From the NCBI GenBank assembly GCA_021325515.1, contig JAJPHC010000055.1:1-64000 (forward strand): DNA of 64,000 bases. The letters are read 5' to 3'. The notes under the pieces are model-generated. The model had not been told where the DNA came from and made no database searches. It worked only from the letters and a program-made list of their open reading frames with translations. Each line of letters opens with the position of its first letter. Within the stretch, counting starts at the first letter, position 1. The translations under genes and the position numbers were made by a program. Below, piece after piece: positions 1-7,015 of this stretch. Origin of the DNA: Acidobacteriota bacterium. GTDB lineage: Bacteria > Acidobacteriota > Thermoanaerobaculia > Gp7-AA8.

Positions 1-114
1 ATCGCTTTCAGTGACCGGGCGAGAATAGCGGAGCGTTGGAGCGCGGACGTCCCGTCCGCAATCGACGGACGTCCCGTCCGGCGATCGCTTTCAGTGACCG
101 GGCGAGACGCCCGA
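1..114. repeat. REP-like palindromes with an 83-bp-spaced direct repeat
   Basis: A 24-base segment at 1-24 recurs at 84-107. Between and after the copies lie GC-rich palindromes of the form GCGGACGTCCCGTCCGC (about 41-57 and 64-80), and a related GCGGGCGGGACGCCCGC at about 120-136 that runs into the end of trpE. They belong to the same palindrome type as the large array at 4364-5045. There is no gene here; trpE ends at 115. Confidence 0.8.
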
Positions 115-1542
115 TCACTGCGGGCGGGACGCCCGCGCTCCTCTTGCCATCGCGATTGCTTTTCTCAATGCGGCGCTCTTGTTCTCGGTCTCCTCGTATT
201 CCTTCGCCGGATCGGAGTCGTACACGATTCCCGCGCCCGCCTGCACGTACGCGCGGTCCTTCGCGAGCACGATCGTCCGGATCGTGATGCAGGAATCGAG
301 ATTGCCGGAGAAGCCTGCGTACGCGACGGCACCCGCATAAGGACCGCGCCGCGCCGGCTCCAGGCGATCGATCAGCTCCATCGCGCGAATCTTCGGTGCG
401 CCGCTCACGGTGCCGGCCGGAAACGCCGACAGGAACGCATCCACCGGCGAGCAGTCATCGCGCAACGTTCCCTGCACATTCGTCACGAGATGAATGACAT
501 GGCTGTAGCGCTCGATGTGCGCGTAGTCGCTGACCTCGACCGAGCCGCTGGCGCACACGCGGCCGAGATCGTTGCGGCCGAGGTCGACGAGCATCAGATG
601 CTCGGCACGCTCCTTCGGATCGGCGAGCAATCCCGCCTCCAGCTCCGCATCTTCCTCGCGCGTCGCTCCCCTCTTCCTCGTGCCCGCAATCGGCCTCACC
701 TCGGCCACTCCGTGGGTCACGCGCACCAGCATCTCCGGCGAAGCGCCGACGAGCGTGCACTCGTTCGTCCGGAGGAGAAACATGTAAGGCGAAGGGTTCA
801 CGGAGCGGAGCGTGCGATAGAGCGTCAGCGCTTCGCTCGTCGGAAAATCGGTCTCCCAGCGCTGCGACACGACGATCTGGAAGATCTCGCCGGCGACGAT
901 CTCCTCTTTCGCCGCGCGCACCATCGACTCGAACTGCTCGCGCGACATGTTCGGCTTCATCGCCTCCGGTGCGCGATCGGGCGGGAACTGCAGAAGATCG
1001 ATCGCCGAGCCGCGCAGCCGCTCGACCGCTCGATCGATACGCGCATTCGCGCTCTCGATCGTCGCCGAAGGATCATTCGTGAAGATGTTCGCGATGACGT
1101 AAAGGCGCTGCTTCACATGATCGAAAACGACCACGTTGTCGAAGAAGAGCAGCGTCGCGTCAGGGATGCCCAGCTCGTCCGGATGGCTGTCCGGGATGCG
1201 CTCGGTCCAGCGGGCCGCGCCGTAGCCGAAGAAGCCGACGGCTCCGCCGAAGAACGGCGGCAGCTTCTCTTCTCCATACACGCGCAGCGGGTGCAGCTCC
1301 CGGTTGAGGAGAGCCGCCGGATCGGGCGTGTTGCGATCGAAGCGGAGCGTGCGGCGCGGATCGAATCCGACGAACGAATAGCGGCCGAGATTCTCTCCCC
1401 GCTCCACGCTCTCGAACAGAAACGCCTCGGTTCCCGCCGGAGAGAGCGCCGCGAATGCGGCGAGCGGCGTGAGTGCGTCGGCGCTCAGCTCGCGCACGAC
1501 CGGAACGACATCGTACTGCCTGCGCAATTCATCAAGATTCAT
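115..1542 (-). CDS. trpE: Anthranilate synthase component I
   Basis: TrpE (475 aa) converts chorismate to anthranilate, the first committed step of tryptophan synthesis, with a glutamine amidotransferase partner not seen here. The start MNLDEL overlaps the aroDE stop as ATGA. The N-terminus carries ESVERGENLGRYSF, the region that forms the Trp feedback site in the family. The C-terminal chorismate-binding core shows PIAGTRKRG, LVDLGRNDLGR, FPAGTVSGAPK and the final QAGAGIVYDSDP block. It is translationally coupled to aroDE and downstream of the trp attenuator at 2756-2856. Oddity: the last residues (GARASRPQ) and the stop codon are encoded inside a REP-like palindrome. Confidence 0.96.
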   Translation of the reverse strand: MNLDELRRQYDVVPVVRELSADALTPLAAFAALSPAGTEAFLFESVERGENLGRYSFVGFDPRRTLRFDRNTPDPAALLNRELHPLRVYGEEKLPPFFGGAVGFFGYGAARWTERIPDSHPDELGIPDATLLFFDNVVVFDHVKQRLYVIANIFTNDPSATIESANARIDRAVERLRGSAIDLLQFPPDRAPEAMKPNMSREQFESMVRAAKEEIVAGEIFQIVVSQRWETDFPTSEALTLYRTLRSVNPSPYMFLLRTNECTLVGASPEMLVRVTHGVAEVRPIAGTRKRGATREEDAELEAGLLADPKERAEHLMLVDLGRNDLGRVCASGSVEVSDYAHIERYSHVIHLVTNVQGTLRDDCSPVDAFLSAFPAGTVSGAPKIRAMELIDRLEPARRGPYAGAVAYAGFSGNLDSCITIRTIVLAKDRAYVQAGAGIVYDSDPAKEYEETENKSAALRKAIAMARGARASRPQ

Positions 1543-2747
1543 CGGATAGCCTCGAGGAAGATCTGATTCTGGCGGACGGCCTGAGCGCGCAGCAGCGCCT
1601 CGCCTCCGCCCGGGTAACGTGCGGTAATCGTGGGGATGCGTGGCAGCTCGATCGCGACGGGCAGCGTGTCGATGATGAGATCGCCGTCGAAATCGCGGAT
1701 CGCCTCGAGCGGCTCGCTGGGGATGCCTCGCCGGCTGCGATTGAACACGCGCACGGCGGCGCCGACTCGCCTGCATGCGACGAGCGCAGCACGCGCCGTT
1801 CCGCCCGCGCCGACGAGCGCGACGCTCCGCGGCCGGCCGATGATGGCCAGGAATCCGTCGACGTCCGTGTTGTCGCCGAACAGCGTCCCATCCGGCATGC
1901 GGACGAGCGTGTTGATCGCGCCGGCTTCGCGTGCGTGATCGCCGAGGCGGGCTGCGTACTGCATCGCGATTTCCTTGAACGGCGCCGTCACGCTCAATCC
2001 GCGGATCTCTCCGCGCCGCATCGCGTCGACGATCGGCTCGAACGTCTCGAATGACGCGATCGTGTACGCCGCGTCAACCCCATGCTGGCGGAACAACGGG
2101 TTGTGAATCGTGGGCGAGAGGCTGTGTCCCGCCGGATTGCCGGCGATCGCGAAGACATGCGCTGCATGGAGGCGCTCGCGCTGCGTGCCATAGATCGCCA
2201 GCGCGCGCTCGAGCGTCAACTGACCGGGCGCTGCACTCGCCCCCGCCGCCACGAACGTGAGCTGTGAACCGAGGAAGGGGGCGAGGATGCGCGAGTAGAG
2301 GCCGCGCTCTCCCATGCCGATCACGCTGATGCCGCGCAGCCGCAGCAGGCGGAGGTTGTCATCGAGCGTGTGCGGCGTCACCGCGATCTTCGTATGCGCG
2401 CACCCGAGCGCCAGCATGCTGCCCGCGATCTCGTCGAGATCGCGCATCGATTCGTAATCGTGATGCGAGAGCACGGCACGCTCGCGCGGAATCGCGAGCT
2501 CGAGCCCCGGCTGCCATTCGACATCGATGAAGTCGATGCCAGCATCGAGCGCCCGCGATGGCTCCGGAGCGCGCGCGCCGCGGTACGTGAGGATGACCGG
2601 TTTGTCCGTCGCCGCGCGCACCGCATCGAGATCGATCGCGCCGAAGCGCTCGGCACGCAGCTCGATCATGTCGCAGTCGCCGCAATTGCGCATCGCGGCG
2701 AGCGCTGCGTCGAACGTCTCTTCGAAAATCGTCGCGACCAGTTTCAT
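1539..2747 (-). CDS. aroDE: Fused 3-dehydroquinate dehydratase (type I) / shikimate dehydrogenase
   Basis: A bifunctional shikimate-pathway enzyme of 402 aa. Residues 1 to about 190 are a type I dehydroquinate dehydratase with the catalytic His in SHHDYE (about 94-99) and the Schiff-base Lys in KIAVTP (about 120). Residues about 197-402 are an AroE-type dehydrogenase with HSLSPTIHN, the catalytic Lys in TAPFK (about 258), GDNTDVDGF and the nucleotide-binding loop GAGGTARA. Both halves look complete although each is short for its family. It is the first structural gene after the trp leader and overlaps trpE by 4 bases. No clear Shine-Dalgarno precedes the ATG; the nearest purine stretch is the right arm of the terminator hairpin, so terminator folding could also hide the ribosome site (inference). 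Confidence 0.95.
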   Translation of the reverse strand: MKLVATIFEETFDAALAAMRNCGDCDMIELRAERFGAIDLDAVRAATDKPVILTYRGARAPEPSRALDAGIDFIDVEWQPGLELAIPRERAVLSHHDYESMRDLDEIAGSMLALGCAHTKIAVTPHTLDDNLRLLRLRGISVIGMGERGLYSRILAPFLGSQLTFVAAGASAAPGQLTLERALAIYGTQRERLHAAHVFAIAGNPAGHSLSPTIHNPLFRQHGVDAAYTIASFETFEPIVDAMRRGEIRGLSVTAPFKEIAMQYAARLGDHAREAGAINTLVRMPDGTLFGDNTDVDGFLAIIGRPRSVALVGAGGTARAALVACRRVGAAVRVFNRSRRGIPSEPLEAIRDFDGDLIIDTLPVAIELPRIPTITARYPGGGEALLRAQAVRQNQIFLEAIR

Positions 2748-2755
2748 CGATCAAC

Positions 2756-2785
2756 AAAAAACCCCTTCCCGTTCGGGAAGGGGTT
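2756..2785 (-). terminator. trp attenuator terminator hairpin
   Basis: On the minus strand AACCCCTTCCC (2785-2775), a 4-base loop and GGGAAGGGGTT (2770-2760) form a perfect 11-bp stem continuing into six T (2761-2756). It lies 8 bases before the aroDE ATG, where a plain terminator of the upstream gene would be hard to reconcile with expression. The left arm can instead pair with GAAGGGG at 2819-2813, just after the leader peptide stop, giving the alternative antiterminator. Confidence 0.93.
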
Positions 2786-2820
2786 CGGCAGTTTCCAGAG
2801 AGAATTTGCGCGCCCCTTCT

Positions 2821-2856
2821 TCAGCAGTACCACCACCAGTTCGAAGTCGCGCGCAT
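2821..2856 (-). CDS. trpL: trp leader peptide MRATSNWWWYC
   Basis: An 11-codon ORF with three consecutive TGG Trp codons at 2838-2830, followed by Tyr, Cys and TGA. Two bases after the stop begins GAAGGGG (2819-2813), complementary to CCCCTTC in the left arm of the terminator (2783-2777). GCGCGC early in the ORF (2854-2849) can pair with GCGCGC at 2813-2808. The order leader ORF, 1:2, 2:3 antiterminator, 3:4 terminator is that of classical ribosome-mediated trp attenuation. A possible -10 (TACTCT, 2869-2864) sits 7 bases before the ATG, so the leader may be translated from a leaderless mRNA, as reported for rhizobial trpL; the -35 is poor. Confidence 0.9.
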   Translation of the reverse strand: MRATSNWWWYC

Positions 2857-2912
2857 CGGCGAGAGAGTAGCACAGGGTCCGGCCGCCGGTCGCCTGGCGC
2901 CGATGGCCGCAA

Positions 2913-3596
2913 TCATGGCTGCAGCAGCACGATCCTCTCCGCCGCTGCCCGCGCCTTCTTCGCATCACCGCTCCGGTTCCACATGTTCTCGAGATTGGCG
3001 AGCAGCCGCACGAGCGTCTGCCGCGCGCTCCAGGCGCGCAGGTGCTCGGGCGCAAGCCGCACTTTTCCGCCGGAGAGACTCGCGAGGAGTTCGTCGATCT
3101 CGTTCGTCGTCAGCGTCGCGCCGCCGTTGAAGGGATCGGCGTACACCTCATTCAATTCGAAGCGGACCTTCACGATGTAATGCCCCGGCAGGCCCACACC
3201 GGCGGCGTTGAGGCCAAGCCGATGCGCAACGTGCAGGAAGACGATCGACAGCGTGATCGGGAGCCCCATTTTGCGATCGATCACCTGATTGAGGTACGCG
3301 TTGCGCGGATCGTAGTAGTTCGATTCGTCGCCGCGGTAGCCGTCGCGATCGAACATCTCCGCATGAAGGTGGCCGAGGCGGAAGATCGGAGGCTCGCCTT
3401 GAACGGAGTGGCGCTCGACGCGGGCGGCGAGCTCGTCCAGCTTCTGCAGATAGCCGTCGACATCGACCTGCCGATAATCCTCGAGCGCGATGAGCAGCGC
3501 ACCGCGCGCGAGCTGCTCGTCGCCGAAGTCACTTTCCGCCAGCTCTCGAAACTGCCGCCGCGCTTCGGCCGGATGGATGAACAACGGATCGGACAC
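2913..3596 (-). CDS. SirB1/transglutaminase-like TPR protein
   Basis: A protein of 227 aa resembling the SirB1/YchA family: an N-terminal transglutaminase-fold domain of unknown substrate followed by a short TPR-like tail. Visible family features are the conserved NAYLNQVIDRKMGLPITLS block, GVGLPGHYIVK and DPFNGG, then a helical repeat ending NRSGDAKKARAAAERI. The GTG start at 3596 is chosen because the family begins near the DPLFIHPAEARRQF segment; no good ribosome site supports any start. The gene is divergent from recO, with start codons only about 20 bases apart, and is separated from aroDE by the trp leader. Confidence 0.75.
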   Translation of the reverse strand: MSDPLFIHPAEARRQFRELAESDFGDEQLARGALLIALEDYRQVDVDGYLQKLDELAARVERHSVQGEPPIFRLGHLHAEMFDRDGYRGDESNYYDPRNAYLNQVIDRKMGLPITLSIVFLHVAHRLGLNAAGVGLPGHYIVKVRFELNEVYADPFNGGATLTTNEIDELLASLSGGKVRLAPEHLRAWSARQTLVRLLANLENMWNRSGDAKKARAAAERIVLLQP

Positions 3597-3618
3597 GAGG
3601 GCAGTGTACGCTGTCGCC

Positions 3619-4362
3619 GTGAAGCCGGAGAGAACCGAGGCGATCATCCTGCAGACGTTCGCGGGGCGCGAGCGCGACAAGATGGTCGTCTTCATCACAC
3701 CCGATCACGGCAAGCGAAAGGGATGGGCTTACGGGGCGCGCAGCATGCGGTCGCGCTTCGGCGCGGCACTCGAGCCGCTGGCGAAAGTGCGCATCGGCTA
3801 CATCGAGCGCGAAGGCGACGAAGTCGTGCGCATCGAATCGATCGATCTGATCCGCTCGCTCTTTCCCGCGCAACAGGATCTCGTCCGCAGCGTCTCGGCA
3901 ACGTTCATCGCCGAGATGATCGACACATTCGCCCAGGCGAACGATCCTGCGGAGCTCCTTTATCGCCTGCTCGACCGGACGACGGCCGCGCTGCTCGAAG
4001 GGGCGTCGCCGCTGGCGGTGGTCACCTACGCGGAGATCTGGATTCTCCGGCTTGCCGGCATCTTCCCTTCGGCGAAGAACTGCATCGAGTGCCACGAGCC
4101 GCTCGAGCGGCCGCTGCGCTTCGATGGGCGGCTGCAGGGATTCGTCTGCGCGCAATGCGCAGGCCGCGATGCCTCCGTCGTGCCGAACCAGGTTTCGGAC
4201 GCGCTCGACGCAATTGCGAAATTGGCCGTGACGGATTTCGCCGCGCGCGCGATCAAGATCGACACGCTCTTCGAAGTCCGCTCCTTGGCCGGCACCATCC
4301 GCCGCAACTTCCTCGGCTACGAGCTGAAGAGTTTCGAAGTGCTCGCGCAAGTGATGATCTGA
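3619..4362 (+). CDS. recO: DNA repair protein RecO
   Basis: RecO (about 247 aa) acts in the RecFOR pathway, helping load RecA on gapped DNA. The N-terminal OB-fold begins KPERTEAIILQTF, followed by the helical domain and a zinc-binding region with two CxxC pairs (CIEC and CAQC, residues about 155-180 of this start). The GTG at 3619 best fits the family's N-terminus; another GTG at 3604 has a GAGG nearby and is possible. The 3' end leads directly into the REP-like array. Confidence 0.9.
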   Translation: MKPERTEAIILQTFAGRERDKMVVFITPDHGKRKGWAYGARSMRSRFGAALEPLAKVRIGYIEREGDEVVRIESIDLIRSLFPAQQDLVRSVSATFIAEMIDTFAQANDPAELLYRLLDRTTAALLEGASPLAVVTYAEIWILRLAGIFPSAKNCIECHEPLERPLRFDGRLQGFVCAQCAGRDASVVPNQVSDALDAIAKLAVTDFAARAIKIDTLFEVRSLAGTIRRNFLGYELKSFEVLAQVMI

Positions 4363-4363
4363 A

Positions 4364-5045
4364 GGTGGAGTGCGGACGCCTCGTCCGCACTTTTTCTGCG
4401 CGAGGGCGACGTGGGGTGCGGACGTCTCGTCCGCACTTTTCTCCGCGCGAGCGGAGCACCGCTGCCTCGAAGGTGGAGTGCGGACGCCTCGTCCGCACTT
4501 TTCTCCGCACGAGCGGAGCACCGCTGCCTCGACGGCAGCGGCTCGCGGACGAGGCGTCCGCGCTCCACCTGGTTCACTTTTTCTGCACGAGCGGAGCACC
4601 GCTGCCTCGAAGGTGGGGTGCGGACGCCTCGTCCGCACTCTTTTCCGCACGAGCAGAGCACCGCTGCCTCGACGGCAGCGGCTCGCGGACGAGACGTCCG
4701 CGCTCCACCTGGTTCACTTTTTCTGCACGAGCGGAGCACCGCTGCCTCGACGGCAGCGGCTCGCGGACGAGACGTCCGCGCTCCACCTGGTTCACTTTTT
4801 CTGCACGAGCGGAGCACCGCTGCCTCGACGGTGGGTGCGGACGCCTCGTCCGCACTCTTTTCCGCACGAGCAGAGCACCGATGCCTCGACGGCAGCGGCT
4901 CGCGGACGAGACGTCCGCGCTCCACCTGGTTCACTTCTTCTGCGCGAGCAGAGCACCGATGCCTCGACGGTGGGGTGCGGACGTCTCGTCCGCACTCTTT
5001 TCCGCGCGAGCAGAGCACCGCTGCCTCGGCGTCCGCGCTCCACTT
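4364..5045. repeat. REP-like palindrome array, about 10 units of about 70 bp
   Basis: Two alternating unit types share the spacer GAGCACCGCTGCCTCGACG. One carries GTGCGGACGCCTCGTCCGCAC followed by a T-rich stretch; the other carries GCGGACGAGACGTCCGCG followed by CTCCACCTGGTTCAC. Where the second type follows, CCGCTGCC and GGCAGCGG form a further stem. Both palindrome and spacer are conserved, so this is not CRISPR. The array fills the junction of the convergent genes recO and the gene at 5053-5673, and GTGGAGYGCGGACGCC follows each of them in the same orientation relative to the gene. Long open frames through it are repeat translations, not genes. Confidence 0.92.
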
Positions 5046-5052
5046 GCTTGTC

Positions 5053-5673
5053 CTACACGGCTACGCCGCCTTTGGCCTCGGCGATCAGCTCGCGCGAATG
5101 GAAGTGGAACTCGTTCTGCTCGTCGAGCAGCAGCGTGCGGCGCTCGATCCGCTCTTCGCCGGCGCGCGTGTAGACCGTCGCGTGCAGCGCGATGGTTCCA
5201 TCGTCGCGCCAGTCGACCGACGGCAGCAGCACGCCCGGAATCGCGCGGACGATCTGCGGCTCGCGCATCCGCCGGAGCGCGTCGTCGTATTCGCCGGGCT
5301 GCGTGATGACCTTCGTCACCGTCCAGGTGGGCGACGCGAGCACTTCGGAAACGATCAGCCAGTATTCGAAGATCGCCGCAGGCGTCCGCCGGATCGAGAA
5401 ATGCGGAAAGACCGGCTCGCCGTCGACGACGTAAGGCGTCACGGTGCGATCGCCGAGAACGTGATAACGGATCCGGCCGCCGCGAAGGTGCACGCCTTCC
5501 GCCGTCTCGAGAAGCGCCGAGGCCTGGATCTCGAGGTGAATGCGGATGCGGTCGTTCGGCTCGACATCGACCTGCCGGTCGAAGGCTTCATGAAACCGCC
5601 CGGCGGCCAGTGCATGCGCCTTGGCCAGACTCGTTCGTATCCGTTTCACATCCTCTGGGGAAAGGGTCTGCAT
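5053..5673 (-). CDS. Hypothetical protein
   Basis: An unrecognised 206-aa protein beginning MQTLSPEDVKRIRTSLAKAH. It has no signal peptide or membrane segment and looks like a cytosolic alpha/beta protein with a hydrophilic ending (EFHFHSRELIAEAKGG). The ATG at 5673 is preferred over an upstream in-frame ATG at 5748 because the extra residues are low-complexity and overlap the divergent gene. Only 12 bases separate its start codon from that of the divergent lipoprotein, so the promoters must overlap the neighbouring coding sequences. I can suggest no function. Confidence 0.7.
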   Translation of the reverse strand: MQTLSPEDVKRIRTSLAKAHALAAGRFHEAFDRQVDVEPNDRIRIHLEIQASALLETAEGVHLRGGRIRYHVLGDRTVTPYVVDGEPVFPHFSIRRTPAAIFEYWLIVSEVLASPTWTVTKVITQPGEYDDALRRMREPQIVRAIPGVLLPSVDWRDDGTIALHATVYTRAGEERIERRTLLLDEQNEFHFHSRELIAEAKGGVAV

Positions 5674-5685
5674 ACAATCGTTCGC

Positions 5686-6162
5686 ATGCGAATGGTTCTG
5701 CTTGCGTCGTCCCTCCTCGCGATCTCCTGTGCGACGGTCAACGTACAACAGGAGGCGTCATCCGTAAACCGCATCGTTGATGAATGGCATCAGGCGGCAG
5801 CCGCCGCCGATGAAGCACGCTACTTCGGTGCCATGGCGCCGGAGTTCGTTTTCCTCGGCACCGACGCCGGCGAGCGATGGGACCTCGCGTCGTTCCGCGC
5901 GTTTGCGCATCCCTACTTCGCGAAGGGAAAAGCGTGGACGTTCACGCCGGTGCATCGCAACGTGATCGTGCATGGCGACGTGGCCTGGTTCGATGAATCT
6001 CTCTCGTCGGAGAGCTACGGCGTCTGCCGCGGCAGCGGCGTGCTGCGGCGGATCGGAGGCGCGTGGAAGATCGCGCACTACAACCTGACCATACCGATTC
6101 CAAACGAGCTTGCGAAGGAGTTCGTGGCGCGGATTCGCGCTACCGCGCCCAGCTCGAAATGA
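5686..6162 (+). CDS. Secreted NTF2-like (DUF4440/SnoaL-type) protein
   Basis: A protein of 158 aa with a short hydrophobic signal ending in LLAISC, a weak lipobox, so it may be a lipoprotein. The remainder resembles the NTF2-like DUF4440 fold: an N-terminal helix (VNRIVDEWHQAAAAADEARYF), then APEFVFLGTDAGERW and the closing strands RRIGGAWKIAHYNLTI. The family includes ligand-binding and small enzymatic proteins, so no substrate is proposed. The last 23 bases overlap the convergent hydrolase gene. Confidence 0.75.
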   Translation: MRMVLLASSLLAISCATVNVQQEASSVNRIVDEWHQAAAAADEARYFGAMAPEFVFLGTDAGERWDLASFRAFAHPYFAKGKAWTFTPVHRNVIVHGDVAWFDESLSSESYGVCRGSGVLRRIGGAWKIAHYNLTIPIPNELAKEFVARIRATAPSSK

Positions 6163-7015
6163 GATCCGCCAGCTCTTCTTCCCTGCCGCTGAAGCCGTGG
6201 CCGGCGTCTTTCATGATCGCGATCTCGCCGTTCGGACCGATGTGCTCCGCGAGGATCGCGGCGCAGCGCGGGACGTCGTCGTAGCAGTACTCGTCGTTCT
6301 CGCCATACACATAGAGCGACGGCTTGCGGATCGCGCGCACGTAGCGGAACAGCGGACGGCGTGAGATTCGTCTGCGGCGGATGACTTCGCCGAACGGAAA
6401 GACGTTGTAGTCACCGTCCGGATTGTTCATGTCGTAGAACGATCGCCAGCTCATCGGCAGCGGCGAGAGCGCCGGCGGCACGAGCTCCTCGCTGTTCTTC
6501 TTTTCGCGGGCGTGCGCGAGCGCAGCGTGAAAGCGGCGAGCGCCGAGCGCCTCGTACGTAAGTCCCGTGTCGTCTCCGCCGGCGAGCAGCACGTAGCGCT
6601 TTACGTGATTGCGCGGCTTGCGATGATCGTAGACGGCGATCTTGTTCGCGCCCGTCGAATGGCCGGCGAGCGTGAAATCGCGATACCCGCGCCGCCGCAG
6701 CTCGCGAAGAGCGCCATCGATGTCGTACACGCAATCGCGGATCCGCTCGTATGCCATGCCGCCGTCGCGCCGCATCAGGTGAGCGCCGCGGTTGTTGAAC
6801 GGAAAGTAGGCGAAGCCCCGGCTCGTGAATGCGGCGCCGAGCAGATTCGTGCGGCGGGAGTCGAAGATGGAAGCGCCGCCCGTGCCGTGCAGCCAGACGA
6901 TCGCGCGCTTCGTTCGCCGCCGCGGTTCGTACAACAGTCCCGACAGCGCATAGTCGTCCGCCGCATCGAACCGGACGAGCCGGCACAGCGGCTCTGCCGC
7001 CTTCACGGGCGCCAT
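6140..7015 (-). CDS. Alpha/beta-hydrolase family protein
   Basis: A protein of 291 aa with an alpha/beta-hydrolase fold: the oxyanion region WLHGTGG (about 40-46), the nucleophile elbow AGHSTG (Ser about 127), a candidate acidic residue in YGENDEYCYDD and a C-terminal His in DAGHGF. There is no signal peptide. The ATG at 7015 overlaps the end of the upstream protease gene by 13 bases, suggesting a shared transcript. Substrate unknown; the DUF1749-like appearance suggests an esterase-type activity (inference). Confidence 0.85.
   Translation of the reverse strand: MAPVKAAEPLCRLVRFDAADDYALSGLLYEPRRRTKRAIVWLHGTGGASIFDSRRTNLLGAAFTSRGFAYFPFNNRGAHLMRRDGGMAYERIRDCVYDIDGALRELRRRGYRDFTLAGHSTGANKIAVYDHRKPRNHVKRYVLLAGGDDTGLTYEALGARRFHAALAHAREKKNSEELVPPALSPLPMSWRSFYDMNNPDGDYNVFPFGEVIRRRRISRRPLFRYVRAIRKPSLYVYGENDEYCYDDVPRCAAILAEHIGPNGEIAIMKDAGHGFSGREEELADLISSWAR

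Noticed and set aside
94-1566. Long open frame antisense to trpE
   Set aside because: Typical antisense frame of a high-GC gene: Arg/His/Ala-rich, no domain, while the other strand encodes intact TrpE. Similar antisense frames at 3042-5306, 13199-15193, 16668-18857, 35844-38285 and 56576-58495 were dropped for the same reason.
2756-2785. Simple terminator of the SirB1-like gene
   Set aside because: It ends 8 bases before the aroDE ATG, is preceded by a Trp-rich leader ORF and has an alternative pairing partner, so attenuation explains it better.
4317-5043. Possible CRISPR array or Arg-rich genes in the 4.4-5.0 kb repeats
   Set aside because: Both palindromes and intervening segments are conserved, so there are no unique spacers, and there are no cas genes. 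The open frames merely translate the repeats on both strands.
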